A stretch of 64,000 bases of DNA from positions 58,914,660-58,978,659 of the forward strand of contig CM071933.1 of assembly GCA_016081115.2 (NCBI GenBank), read 5' to 3'. Made by a program: the position numbers and the translations under genes. Origin of the DNA: Rehmannia glutinosa. Taxonomy: Eukaryota > Streptophyta > Magnoliopsida > Lamiales > Orobanchaceae. Shown piece by piece: positions 33,500 to 45,598 of the stretch. The stretch's first letter is position 1, and each line of letters opens with the position of its first letter. Under the pieces are notes generated by a model. The model did not search any database and was not told the origin of the DNA. It worked only from the letters and a program-made list of their open reading frames with translations.

Positions 33500-35005
33500 A
33501 ACTCTTTGGCAAGCTCGTTCCACATCGCGAGTGAAGAGAAACGATCGACGGCTACGAACGAAGCTCATCCATCCGACACCTCCACCACCAAGCCACCACT
33601 ATTTGATTCCAAAAATTTTAATTTTTGGAAAGAAAGAATGGAATGCTATCTACAAGGTTGCGGGTTCGACACTTGGAACACCGTCATTAACGGAGAATCC
33701 ATTCCGACGAAAGATACACCACACACCTCAAAAGGCTTCAAAAAGCTCAATGATGAAGAGAAGAAAATCATCTCCTTAAACGGTAAGGCTTTAAATATTT
33801 TGTATTGTTCATTTACTAATTTAGAATATGGACATATTGTAGGAATAAAGTCGGCACATGAAGTATGGCAAAAATTAGAAGCCATCTATGGAGTATTTGC
33901 AAATGATAGGAGTCAAACAAAAGCATCTACTTCTCAAGGTCATACAAGCTCAAATCTAAGGAACAAGCCTCCTACAACTTCCAACTATGAAGAAGTTGAA
34001 TATTATTTTATGGGCATAAATGAAGAAAATGAGGTATGTCTTAAACCCTCTACTTCCTATGATATTGTCATTCAAAATGATTATAGTGATTTACAAAATG
34101 ATTATGATGAACTTCAAAATGAATTCCAAAGCTTACTTGTTAGATACAAAAATTTGAAAAAGGAATTCAATATTTTGAAAAATGATAAGGATAGTTTATT
34201 CACTTCCTATGAATCACTATCATGTGCTCACACCACCACACTTGACAAGGTTAGAAACCTTGAAAAAGAAAATAGTACTCTTGTTTAGAATATTGATTGC
34301 ATGAAAAAGGATTTATTAAAATCCAACTTAAGTACCAATAAAATGTCCAATATTGTTGATATTCATAATTGTGATAAAGGACTTGATCATAAGCCTAATG
34401 TTGTTAATCATATGAAAAAGGATCAAGTCACTATGCATATTGATCATTATGCTCCTAGAATTATTACTTGTTTTTATTGTGGCAAAAAGGGTCATACGGC
34501 TAATTCTTGTCGGGCTAGAAATAGCTCTAAATATTGTTGGAGACCTAAAAGTCTCAAAGCTAATCCTAAAGGACCCAAACACATGAGGGTACCACAAAAT
34601 AATGTGTTATTAGGTACTCGGCAAAGCGAAAATCGGAGAAAATTCATGCCACCAAGAAAACATCAAATGAACGTTTCATTTGATCAAAGAAGGAGAAACT
34701 ACTCTCAACAAAACCAATTTCCAAGAAGAGCGTATAATCAAAAATGGGAAGAACACAATCCTTGGAAATGGCAAAGACATCATCAACAAGATGATTTTCA
34801 AAGAAGAAGAAACCATCAACAATGGAAAGGTAACCAACCTTTGAGATGGAGTAATCAAAGAAGTCATCATCAACAAAGTGACTTCTCAATGGGAAGATAT
34901 CATCAACAATGGGAAAGACACAACCCATGGAAATGGCGTAATTGGTCAACCGTATCTCCCCATTTATATATGCATTTTATTTTTATGCATGTTTTTAATT
35001 GCTAA
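33500..35005 (+). pseudogene. gag of the nested copia-type element, internally deleted, one stop
   Basis: One frame runs through 35005 with a single TAG at 34286-34288. The N-terminal part has KPPLFDSKNFNFWKERMECY and HEVWQKLEAIYG, the wording of copia-type gag (UBN2/DUF4219). It then jumps to a low-complexity NDYSDLQNDYDELQNEF coiled-coil-like region, so the middle of the usual domain seems deleted. After the stop a zinc knuckle CFYCGKKGHTANSC (CX2CX4HX4C intact) is followed by a His/Gln/Trp-rich repetitive tail (HHQQ, QQWKGNQ, NPWKW). No ATG is evident directly after the primer site, so the start is unclear. Confidence 0.8.
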
Positions 35006-35808
35006 ATGAGTCTTCAAAGTATTTATTTTTTTTAATATAGGTCTCCTATATATTTGTGAGTTTCAAAATTTTTTAAAAGAGACCTTGCATGATTTTCTAA
35101 AATTCTTGAGCATTTTTAGCTTATCATCTCTTATGAAATTTTATAGCATAAGCTCTTTTTGATATCTTCTATTACTAGCCTACATTTTCATCATTATGAT
35201 TTGTGCTAGATATGTTCTAAGAATTGTGTAGGATACATATTTCATACTCATTGGCTATTACGTCATCAAGTTTCTTAAACTATCGAGGTATGTTTACTCG
35301 TATTTATTTTTAAACTCGATATTATGCTTATGCACATATCTTTCTAGATATCTCACTTTAACCCCTTAAGTGCCCCTAAATGATTTTGCAAAAATTCTCT
35401 TAAAAGGGCACTACTCGCTAAGTCTCGATTTTCTCATATTTACGTTTTCCCAAAATCCCTATTTGTTGGATATAGTCCAAAATTATCTTTTTGCAAAGTT
35501 TTAAAACTTTTGGGGTGAAAAATCGAATTTTGGAAAACTCTGGGTGAAAGAAAAATTGCACTGGGACGGTCTAAGCAGGGGCGACCGGTCGCCCTGCACC
35601 TCGACCGGTCGCCCCATACCTCGACCGGTCGCCCAGGCCATTTTTGCTAGTTAAAAACTTTCTGTCCTCAGTTTTAAAACAGACGAAGAAAACTTCTCAA
35701 AACCCTTAACAGCGTAATATCATCCCCTTCCCTCAAAATCTTCAATCTTTCATCATTTTTCTCGATTCTTGTTGCTAATCTTCTTATTTTCACAAGAATC
35801 TTACATAT

Positions 35809-37147
35809 ATGGCTCCTCCAAAGAATTCCACTGGTCGAAATCCCATCTCCAAGCGTAGAAAGGCGGAGAGGGTTCGTCAAGAAATCGGCAAGAGGAAGCC
35901 GAACAAAGGATATTCGAGCCGCTCAAAGAAACGTGGCTCAAGAAGGTGATGATGTTCAAAATCCCATTCTCTCTCGGGCCCAAATTTCCGAGCTACGCGG
36001 AACGATTTCGCTCCAAAATTGCCGTTGGGCGAAAGGTAAAAAAATCCTTTGTTACTCAAGCCCCTAATTCCCACAATGTTCTTAATTTCATCAATAAATA
36101 TGCAGAATGGTATTATGAGGACTCGGGAATGGGAGGAAAGTCTATTGCTCGGACTAAAATGTGTCGTTTTAGTTCATTTACAAATGAGTATCCTACAATT
36201 AGAGGATTTTTTGAGGAGCAAGGTTGGATGTATTTATGGGAACATGCTTATGTGTTGTATGATGATGATATTATCCAACTCTTCTATGCCAATATGTGGG
36301 TCGAATATGATGTTGAAAGGAAGCCTATAGCCGTAAATTCTCTTATAAGGGGACGACATTTTAGATGGACTCCCAATGATATTTGCCGGTTTTTACGTGT
36401 TAGAGAAGGTGGTTGGGATTATTTCTCTTGTGGGACTTGGAATGATGAAATGTTGGGGGTGTCAATGAAAGAAGTGAAGACGATTTGGGAGTATGGCCAA
36501 AGTACTCTTTGTTGGCAATGACACTTGAGCATCGTATTTTGTCGGTCATTGTCGCATATTGCATTTGTGGTAAGTCGGGAAAGATGCCTAGCAACATGGA
36601 TTACTTTTTTGACGTATAAGATTGCTAGGAGAGGAACCACTTAACTTTGGTGCCATACTTATTCAATGTCTAATCGAGTCCATCACTCAAGGTAATAAGA
36701 AGTTAGTTATGGGAAATTGGATTTGTAAACTTCTTATTCAATCGGGACTTCCTGCATCGGAGTGTAACTCGGAAGTATTTCAAAATGACTTCGACATTGA
36801 CAATATCTCCCAAATGGTCACGATGCACAATAATATGGACATCCGACCAAACAAAATGGCTAGAGGAAGAGGTCAAGAGTCCCCCGATCCTAATGATTAC
36901 TTTGATGACGCCGAGGCCGCAAGATTGGCGGAAGAGGGTGAACCGAGCAATCCGGAGGGTAATATCTAGGTGCTCAACCGCCTAGAGGTATACTCAAGCC
37001 GAATTTGATGAGATGAGGGCTTTTCATGAGACGAGATATGAGGCTTTGGAGCAAAAGACCTCCAAAATGCAAAAGTCTATCGGCAAATTGAAGAAATTTA
37101 TCAAGGATTTTATTCCCGGATCTTGCTTCTCCTCGGATGAGGAATGA
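35809..37147 (+). pseudogene. Second ORF of the nested element, transposase_32/env-like region
   Basis: ATG 35809 opens a very basic leader (KRRKAERVRQ, RSKKRGSRR) ending at a TGA. The next frame (35946-36521) holds LFYANMWVEYDVERKP and SLIRGRHFRWTPNDICRFL, the layout of the plant 'putative transposon protein' domain found as an extra ORF in LTR elements. The frame changes near 36521 and 36969, and the C-terminus reads EALEQKTSKMQKSIGKLK (coiled-coil-like), ending near 37147. SIRE-type elements carry an env-like ORF after pol, and this may be its counterpart. The domain name rests on pattern memory, and no membrane segment stands out. Confidence 0.55.
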
Positions 37148-38391
37148 TGTCCCCACCCCCTTTACTTTCTAGCATTTTCATTATTATTGCTTTGTACTTT
37201 AATGAACTTTTGTAAAACTCATTTGTACTAATGATATTTGCTTGTTTTCTTAAAGGGTTAAAATTGCAAGTTGATGATAACTTGTAGATAATCATGATTT
37301 TGATGGAGTATTTGATGGTAAAAATACTCTAATTTATAGCATTGTTTGATAATTGGTATGAAGTACTTGATGGTAAAAGTGCTTCTTTCGATACTTTGAT
37401 CATTATGCTTTGATGGACATGTTGGGACATTTGACATTTGATACATATATTGTTTTAGGCATGACTTATTACTTGATGGATGCTCTAATTTTTGGCATTT
37501 GTAATGCCTTGATCATTCTTAGCTTATCTCAATTGGGTTGAACCTCGAGAATCTACTTTGAGCTCTTTTTGATGAACAAATTGTTGCATATGGTGCATAT
37601 GATCTTTTTGAGTTTTGGAATGAGGTTGATTGATGATATGAAAATTTTTTGGCTTAAAACCTTTACAAGGACTATATGCAAAGGCTTTTATTTCTTATGC
37701 ACACAAGGTGTTTGTTGAAATGTCGCAATGAAACTTTCAACCTCTACATGATTCTCTTGCTTCAAAATGTCTTAGAATCTTTTTGAAATCATGTTTTTAG
37801 CTTACTATGAGCTTATGGATCTCTTATGTTAAAATTCTCCCATTTTCCTTGGATCATTATGCTTTAATTGCTCAACGATTTTTAAACCGTCCCTTTGGCG
37901 CGCTTTGATATCATTGTATGGTGTTTTCACCATCCTAACATTCTTTTTGATGATTCCAAAGGGGGAGAAACATGATATTGGCTCATCAGCTCAAAGGAGC
38001 TAATAAAAGCTTGTCATAAAAGCTATAAGCTATGGCTCATAAAAGCCATAAGTCATGATTTGTTCTTAGTACAATTGTTGCTTGATGGACTTATATAATT
38101 GATTAATGATGTTTTGTGACAGGGGGAGCTTATAAGCTCTTGAACAAATTGTAAAAGCTAAAGCTTTTAGCTTATGAAAAATTGCTTTTACATTATTGAT
38201 ATGCTTGTTGATAGGGGGAGCTTGTGCTTATTATTGATAAATATTTACTCCCTACTTGGTTGCTTTAATATTTTCGGAAATTTTGGTTGCTTCCAAACGG
38301 TCAAATGTTTTTACCGGAAAATCATTTCTAAAAATTGCTCTCTTAGTTTGTGTAAAGATTGTTTTGGTTTGTAATCATCAAAAGGGGAGAT
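37148..38391 (+). other. Non-coding 3' region with multiple polypurine-like motifs
   Basis: No gene. Purine runs of the form (A)GGGGGAG occur at about 37961, 38122 and 38213, before the true polypurine tract AAAAGGGGAGAT (38380-38391) that abuts the 3' LTR. Repeated AGCTTATAAGCT/AAAAGCTATAAG words lie at 37985-38180. Arrays of such motifs are a known trait of SIRE/Maximus elements. Confidence 0.65.
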
Positions 38392-39860
38392 TGTTTGATA
38401 CATGTTTTTATCTTAATTTTGATGATTTTATTTTGTCACCAAAACAATGTTTTTAAAGGTTGTCCAAATACTCCTAAATGATTTAAAAATGGTTTTAATA
38501 TTTTCCGGAGTATTTCCCCTAGTTTATGTTTGATAATAATGGACAACACTTTTAATGATCAATGGATTTTTTACTCCTAAACAAGATTTCTAAATGTTGT
38601 CTAAATACTCCCGATTGGTTTAAAATGTTTTTACTAAATTTTCGGAGTATTTCTTGAGTTTTATTTTCGACAAAAATTGGACAACATTTTGTCTCGTGTC
38701 GACCGGTCGCCCCTATAGGGCAACCCTTACCGAAGATGTTTTGTAAAGCAGAAAATGAGACGGAGTAAAAAACAAGAAGTCGGACGGCCGCCAAATGGTC
38801 GGCCGGCACTGCAAGTTTCATTTCAAACAGAACAAAACCTCTTTGATTTTTTGATAAGGGGGACCGGTTGAGACAGGGGTCGACCGGTCGAAGCCTACGT
38901 CGACCGGTTGAAGCCTACGTCGATCGGTCGCCCTGTTGTAATTTTCTAAGTGTTCTCATTTTCTCTTATTTCGTGCGGCCGGTCGCCTGTATTGACAAAG
39001 AAAAATATGACCGTTTTGCAGACACATTTCCTTAAATTGTGGGATTGATTTCTAACAGCTATATTCTTGATTTTAATTGTATTTTTCTGTAGATTTTCAA
39101 TCCCCAAGAGGAGCCTATGTTTGATCAATCATCTCCTATAAATAGAGGAAGTTTTGGAGCAACCAATACCACAATTGAGATACAACACAACAAGATACAC
39201 TTCAAGCAAATACTTGGTCTTTCATTGTTATTATTCTTGTTGTAAATTTGCCTAGCTTATCACTTTCACATCCTTGAGGTCTAGGCTATTCTTGATTACA
39301 CCTTGCACTCAAATTGTATTATTCATTATTGAGTTGTAATCTTGATTTTTGGTTATCATTCAAACACAAGATATCCTTGTGAGTGTTCTTGTGGTAAGAA
39401 CACACTTGGATGATCTAGGTGATAGGTGAAGAAGATTGTGGTAATCTTCTTATTGAGGTGTTGAAGAATTTGGTATTCTTCAAGGTTGAAGATTGTGGTA
39501 ATCTTCACAAGGTGCCGTTGAAGGAAGATTGTGGTAATCTTCAAAGGGAGATTGCGGTAATCTCCAAAGGTGGTGTTGAAGAAGAGTGTGGTGCTCTTCA
39601 AGGTGCTGTAAGTTGAATTTGTATTAATTTTGGTAATTAATAAAATTCTTTTTCTTTTCGAAATCCATCCCGGATATACTGGGATGGTAGAGGATTAGGC
39701 CCTAGGTGGGTTGAACCTCTTTAAATCAACGTGTGTTGTTTACTTTCCGCACCTTTATTATTTTGTTTGAGCATTCGATTGTTAAAAGAGGGCGAAATCG
39801 AAAAGATGGAGATAATCTATTCACCCCCCCTCTAGATTATCGTAGCCGCTTAGACTTACA
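38392..39860 (+). repeat. 3' LTR of the nested element
   Basis: 1469 bp. Ends GACTTACA and is followed by the target duplication CAACC and the resumed Tat RT. The open frame starting at 39733 begins inside this LTR and only becomes Tat protein at 39861. Confidence 0.93.
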
Positions 39861-42180
39861 CAACCCGGAGAAGGTCAGGGCCATCAGAGAGATGGCACCG
39901 CCTCGAGATGCCAAAGATGTGCAGTGTTTAACAGGTCGGCTAGCAGCTCTGAATCGGTTTATTTCGCGCCTCGCGGAGAGGAGTTTGCCCTTTTTTAAGG
40001 TCTTGAGGAAGGCCAAAAAGTTTGTTTGGGATGAGGAGTGCCAAAAGGCTTTCGAGGACTTGAAAAATTACTTGGCCGACCTGTCATTGCTAACTAAGCC
40101 ATTGCCCGGTGAGCCCTTATACCTCTATCTTTCGGTAGGAGAGCAGGGGGTTAGCAAGGTCTTGATCAGGGAGGAGAGATCGGTTCAGAGGCCGGTGTAC
40201 TATGTCAGTAAAGTTTTGAGAAATGCTGAGCTGCGGTATGCGGAGATCGAGAAGGCAGGTTTGGCCTTGGTGGTGACTGCGAGGAGACTTCGGCCGTATT
40301 TCATTTCGCATAAGGTAATCGTCCGAACTAATCTTCCGTTGAGGAATGTGATGAGTAAGCCCGAAGTAGCGGGGAGGCTAGTGAAGTGGGCTATTGAGCT
40401 AAGTGAGTATGATATTGAATTCGAGAATAAATCTGCCATTAAAGCTCAAGCTTTGGCAGACTTTATTCAAGAATCAATAAGGGATGATAGCGGAGAAGGA
40501 ACTTGGGTGATTTATGTGGATGGTTCAGTAGGGAGCTCGGGATGTGGTGCTGGTATTGTCTTGATCAGCCCACAGGGGATCGAAAATGATTTTGCTGTGA
40601 GGTTGGAGTTCAAGCTATCTAATAATGAGGCGGAGTATGAAGCATTCATCAGAGGGATGCAAATGGCCATCGAGATGGGGGCTGTTAGGATGGTTGTTTA
40701 CATGGATTCTCAGCTCGTCCATAAGCAAGTTATGGGAGAATTCGAGAGAGGATGAAGAGGTATGTTGAAGCATACCGAACTTTAAAGGGGAAAGTGAAAG
40801 AGATCAAGATATGTCAGGTCCCGAGGGAAGAGAATGATCGGGCGGATTTTCTAGCAAAGATGGCCAGTTCGGCCTTGGAAAATCAAGCTAAACAAATCAC
40901 TCTTTTGATGGCAAAAGAAACTGTGCTGGGGTTGGAGGTCGGAGAGATTGAGGAGAAAGAGGATTGGAGGTCGGCTATCATAGCTTATTTAAAAGAAGGG
41001 GTCTTACCAACAGGAAGGCGTGAAGCAGCTCGGCTGAAAATTCGGGCGACACGTTTTTGCATTATCGGGGATAAGTTATATAAGAGAGGCTTCTTTATGC
41101 CTTTGCTGAGGTGTTTGAGTGGAGAAGAGGGTACGTATGTGCTGAGAGAGATGCATGAAGGTTGTTGCGGGAATCACATGGGAGCAAGTATTTTGATGAA
41201 GAAGGTCCTTAGAGCGGGGTATTTTTGGCCTTACCTGAAGGGGGAGGCAGAAAAGTTGGTGAGAGCATGTGAAAAATGTCAGATCCATACACCTTTGGTA
41301 CATCGACCGGCGGAGGAGCTCATGACAATGAGTTCGGCATGTCCTTTTGCAAAGTGGGGAATTGATATTGTTGGTCCTTTTCCTCCGGCTTCAGGTCAGA
41401 GGAAATTCTTGATTGTGGCAATCGACTATTTTAGCAAGTGGGTGGAGGCAGAGCCTCTTGCTAAGATAAATGAGGATGCAGTGATGAAATTTATTTGGCA
41501 AAACATAGTGTGTCGGTGTGGAACGCCTCGGATCTTGATATCAGATAATGGAACGCAGTTCGCGGGGGTAGAAATTCGAGCTTGGTGTGAGGAATTGAAG
41601 ATCAAGCAAAACTTCACATCGGTGGCCCATCCACAGGCCAATGGGCAGGTGGAAGTGACCAACAGAATTCTTGTCCAAGGATTGAAAGCTCGGCTGGAGA
41701 AGGCAGGAGGAGCGTGGGTTCGAGAGCTCAGCTCGGTGTTGTGGGCTTATCGAACTAATCCGAAGGAGGCAACTGGCGAGGCTCCGTTCAGCTTGGTGTA
41801 TGGTATGGATGCTGTGATATTGGCAGAGATCGGGATGGAAACGCATCGAGTTCAGAATTTTGATGAGAATGCTAATGAGAGGCTGATACGAGAGGCGTTG
41901 GATGTTATAAATGAGAAAATGGAGATGGCATTTTTGCAAATGGAACGGACACGAGGAAGGATCAAGGACTATGACAAGAAAGTGAAGAAAAGGGCCTTCG
42001 TGTCGGTGACTTGGTTTTGAGAAGGTCGATGCTAGCAAGAATAAAGGGAAACTAGATGCGATTAGGAAGGACCACTTCGGGTAGTGAAGGTCTTTGGCGG
42101 GGAGGTGCGCATTTAACCGGGAAGAGCTCGGGGGTCGAAAACTCCCCAGGGCTTGGAACAGTTGCAATTTCAAGAAATAT
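39861..42180 (+). pseudogene. Tat pol continued: RT end, RNase H remnant, second RNase H, integrase
   Basis: The frame resumes with VRAIREMAPPRDAKDVQ, then the RT-RNase H joint. The first RNase H keeps RPVYYVSKVLRNAELRY but its first Asp position reads YLYLSVGE, as in other Tat elements where this domain is decayed. A second, archaeal-type RNase H follows: WVIYVDGS (D263 of the 39733 frame), NNEAEYEAF and VVYMDSQL. A frameshift near 40750 continues it (RADFLAKMAS) into integrase: CEKCQIH zinc half, then catalytic D205, D265 and E301 of the 40752 frame (35-residue spacing). The frame breaks at 42020; GKLDAI.. and similar wording beyond it shows a frameshifted C-terminus to about 42180. Confidence 0.92.
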
Positions 42181-42286
42181 CATTCCTAGAATAGAGGAAT
42201 ATCTGATGTAATCAATTTACTCGTTTTGAATGAAATGATCTGCTGCCCTAAAATTATGTGTTCGGAAAATGGAAATGATAAAAAGT

Positions 42287-42728
42287 GACAAGTATTTGGA
42301 GCTCAGCTCGAGCTAGTCTCCAAATACTTGAGGCCACGAGGCCATGCGAGGAGCTCGGCTCGAGCCAACTTCCTTTGAAGAAATTGACAAGTATTTGGAG
42401 CTCAGCTCGAGCTAGTCTCCAAATACTTGAGGCCACGAGGCCATGTGAGGAGCTCGGCTCGAGCCAGCTTCCTTTGAAAGAAGACAAGTATTTGGAGCTC
42501 AGCTCGAGCTAATCTCCAAATACTTGAGGCCACGAGGTTATGCGAGGAGCTCGGCTCGAGCCAGCTTCCTTTGAAAGAAGACAAGTATTTGGAGCTCAGC
42601 TCGAGCTAGTCTCCAAATACTTGAGGCCACGAGGCCATGCGAGGAGCTCGGCTCGAGCCAACTTCCTTTGAAAGAAGACAAGTATTTGGAGCTCAGCTCG
42701 AGCTAGTCTCCAAATACTTGAGGCCACG
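42287..42728. repeat. Tandem array of hairpin-forming repeats, 97-99-bp unit
   Basis: Units begin GACAAGTATTTGGAG at 42287, 42386, 42483, 42580 and 42677: lengths 99, 97, 97 and 97, plus a 52-bp partial copy. Each unit contains CAAGTATTTGGAG and its exact inverse CTCCAAATACTTG 16 bases apart. The spacer itself holds AGCTCGAGCT, so each unit can form a strong 13-bp stem with an inner palindrome. A second GGAGCTCGGCTCGAGCC motif closes the unit. It lies between integrase and the antisense ORF of the Tat element, the region known in Tat/Ogre elements for variable tandem repeats. Confidence 0.95.
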
Positions 42729-42940
42729 GGGAGCACAATGGGCCAATCTTTTTTGTAAAAAAAAATATATAATAATAATAATAACTAAATACAGCCCGAG
42801 TTGTACTCTACAAAACCAAACTGTGATGAAAGTAAATATTAGATAAGAGATCGAGAAAATGAAAGTGCGAAGAAACTTCATTGATCATTCAAAATAATTA
42901 CAAGTGCATAATGAAAAACTACAAAAGTAGAACTGAACTC

Positions 42941-45151
42941 CTAAGTAGTAGGAGGAACATTTTCGGTGTTCAGGTCATCCATGGAGATGGTCACATCATC
43001 TATGAGAGCGAGATCAGGATCATCATCCGGGATTTCCTGAACTTGAGAAGGGCCTTCGGGAGGCTGAGGGGTTGGCTGACCTCCGGGGACTTGAGAAGGA
43101 CCTCCCGAGTTGGAGGCAGGGTGGAGGATGAAGGGAGCAGATAGGGATTCTATGAACACCTCCACAGGAGCAAGATTAAGACGCTCCGCCTTCTCAGAGA
43201 ACACGAAGCCCTTGGGGTCGGGCAAGACCTTCCGGGGACCTCGGCGATCGAAGGGCTCGGTAGTGATACCGCGTTCCCTGAGCTGAAGCTCAGCCTAGTC
43301 AAAAGCAAAGCTGTAGTACTCCATGGCGAATCTGAAAGAACTTTGATAAATTCCCTGGAGCTCAGAAAGGCTTGCTTCACCCTCTCCCGAATAGCCTGAA
43401 TTATTGAAGAGCCTTCGGGGGAGGTGAGGAAACTTTGGCGACCAGCTTCAATGCCCTCAGCTCGGGCTTGATCGGCATTAACAAAGCGGCAAATGGATTT
43501 GGAGATCACTCGGCTCGATCTTGAGATCGCATTATCGTCTCCAAAGCCTTTATCTTGGCCTCCAGAGATGCCACGGTAGCCTTATTGACCTCCTCGCTAT
43601 CCTTGTATCGGCGGTTCTCCTCCAGGAGTTTGGTCTCCCGAGCTTTCAGCCGAATGCACTCCTTCTTAGAATTATTAAGCTCGGCAATATTGGAGGGATC
43701 AGCAAAATCGACTCGAGCCCGGGAGATCAGTGCGGCTAGCTGTGCCTCAGCTTTCGAATGGTTCAAGCCGAAGGAGCTCACCAGCTCAGCATTACTGACC
43801 TTCTCCAAGGCAGTTCGGTTAGGGTTCGGGCAGTTGCCTTGGACGTACTGAATGGCAAAAGTTCCATCATTGTTCTTCACGATGGAATTGCCCGTGAAAA
43901 AGGTCTGGTTGGGTGTATGAATAGGAGTGCGTGAGAGAGAGAGCAGCAGTGGGAGGAGTGGTGGTCTTCGCCTTCTTGGCAGCCCCTGTATTAGTGCCGA
44001 CACCCGATCTCTTGGCAGGAGGAGGTCGGATACCAGGTTGAGCCCCTGGGCCTGTGAGGTCGGCCATCACTACAACAACCGTGTCAGGTCGACGGAGTAG
44101 GGGAGGTTGACCTCCAGGGCCCGAGGCGGCAGCACTGGATGAAGGGGGAGTGAGCCAAGAGCAGCTTGTGGCTCCTCGTCATCCAGCTCGGCAACCATTT
44201 GTGCCATGAACATGTCTGCACAAAGAGGAAAAATTAGCTAGTGAGTAAGAGTAAAATAAATTAACTACAAAAATGACAATTACCGATGTCACAAGGCAAA
44301 GAGGCCACGATGGGGCTCAGCTCGAAGTAGTACAGGAGGGATGGAGTTATGAGGCGAGAAAGGTCATACTTGACCAGGGTAAGTTTATTTATCTGAGCTT
44401 GGAGATCGGGAGACCGATCTCTGGGGTTATGTTTGTGTTGGAGAGGAAGGGTCCAGGTCCAAGCAATAGGAAACCCCCAAGCTCGGGGAGAAGAAATAAA
44501 AAAATATCTATCCTTCCAGAATTTGTTTGAGGAAGGGTACTTGCTCAAAAATTGAGCATCACCTCGGGAGGTGATGTAGAAAAGACCTTTAGTGGTCGAG
44601 CTCTTTATTTGGAACAGGGCAAAGAATAATTTGAGAGTGGGTTCTATTTCTAAGTACTTAGTCAGAATTATGAAGCCGGCCAGGATACGGAAGGAGTTCG
44701 GAGCCAGTTGGTTCAGGGGTACACGGGAGAGCTCGGACACCCCAGCCATGAATGGGTGGATGGGAAATCTGAGGTCACCCTCTATCTGACCTACAAAAAA
44801 GGCTAAGGCATTGGGTGAAGGTCGGTTAGGTCGATCGGAACTGTTGGGTAGATAAAGTTTAAAAGAAGAAGGAATTTGGGCAGTTCTTTTTAGGGTTTGA
44901 AGATTAGAGGCTGATAGGGTGGTCCCCTTAAAGTCGTGCGGATACACATGTAGAGGACCCGGGCTCAGAGTTCGGATCTCTATTGTATCGGAGTCCCGGC
45001 CCAAATCAGAACTAGATTCGGTGGCATCAGGATCCGACGGACGGACTCCGGTGAGAGAAAGGGGTGGTGGAATAGAACCCATCGTTATGGCCACCGCCCA
45101 AATCGGCGATTGGGTCAAGTCCGGTGTTGAATGAGAGGAAGAAAATGCCAT
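42941..45151 (-). pseudogene. Antisense additional ORF of the Tat element (transposase_28/'putative gypsy transposon' type), probable intron
   Basis: Read on the minus strand from ATG 45151 (MAFSSSHSTPD), the first segment runs to 44284 and carries a domain with RPNRPSPNALAFFVGQIEG, RFPIHPFMAGV, RVPLNQLAPNSF and FYITSRGDAQFL, the wording of the plant 'putative gypsy type transposon' domain (transposase_28). A consistent GT-AG intron (44283-44216, 68 bp) joins it to MFMAQMVAELDDEEPQA. After that the frame is broken. A lysine-rich AAKKAKTTTPP (possible nuclear signal) and a coiled coil (KARETKLLEENRRYK, 43506-43700) follow, then a tail to 42941. Grande- and RIRE2-like elements carry an antisense gene in this place; its role is unknown. 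The frame is open upstream of 45151, so the start is a choice. Confidence 0.75.
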
Positions 45152-45598
45152 AAAAAGGAAAGATTGGAAAGGGAATGGATTACTTACTGAATAGAAGTAG
45201 GAGATTGAGGGAGAAAATGGACGGGAAGCCGGAGAAGTGCTAAGCTTGCCGGAATTCGAAGACTTTCGCCGGAGAAGATGAATTTTTGCCTTTAAGGGGT
45301 GCTCTGTAATTCGAAAGTGTAAAAATTTAGAAATGGAAGAAAGAGAGTTTTTTATAAGAGGAGAAAGGAGACAAAAAGGTGCCTCGATTTTCGAGGAGAC
45401 GTTTGGCGGTCTACGAGGCGTCAGGGAGCCGAAAAGACGTCTCATCAATCACATCCGCGTGTCAGGTACTCGAGAGGCCAAAGGGCGGAAGGAATTTTGA
45501 AAGCCAAGAGACGGCGGGAATGCGAAAAGTGTGAACCCTAAAAATAGGTCAGCTTGGCCTATCAGCAACTATGGTTTAGGCGAAGACCAATCCATAGT

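Larger units (their letters stand above)
32018..39860 (+). mobile_element. Nested non-autonomous Ty1/copia-type element (SIRE-like), gag plus second ORF, no pol
   Basis: 7.8 kb with TG...CA LTRs of 1466 and 1469 bp and target duplication CAACC (32013-32017, 39861-39865). It is inserted in the RT of the Tat element in the same orientation. A Met-tRNA primer site follows the 5' LTR. Inside are a gag with a UBN2/DUF4219-like N-terminus and a zinc knuckle, then a second ORF resembling the plant 'transposase_32' domain. No protease, integrase or RT motif is visible anywhere between 35006 and 38391. Several GGGGGAG polypurine motifs precede the 3' LTR, as in SIRE/Maximus elements. Confidence 0.88.

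Noticed and set aside
39733..39860. Apparent N-terminal extension of the Tat RNase H frame (MLFTFRTFIILFEH...)
   Set aside because: This part is the nested element's 3' LTR read through; Tat coding resumes only at 39861.
42254..42846. ORFs on both strands of the hairpin array
   Set aside because: They follow the 97-bp repeat and its palindromes (repeated SSARASLQILEATRPCEE wording) and have no independent coding evidence.
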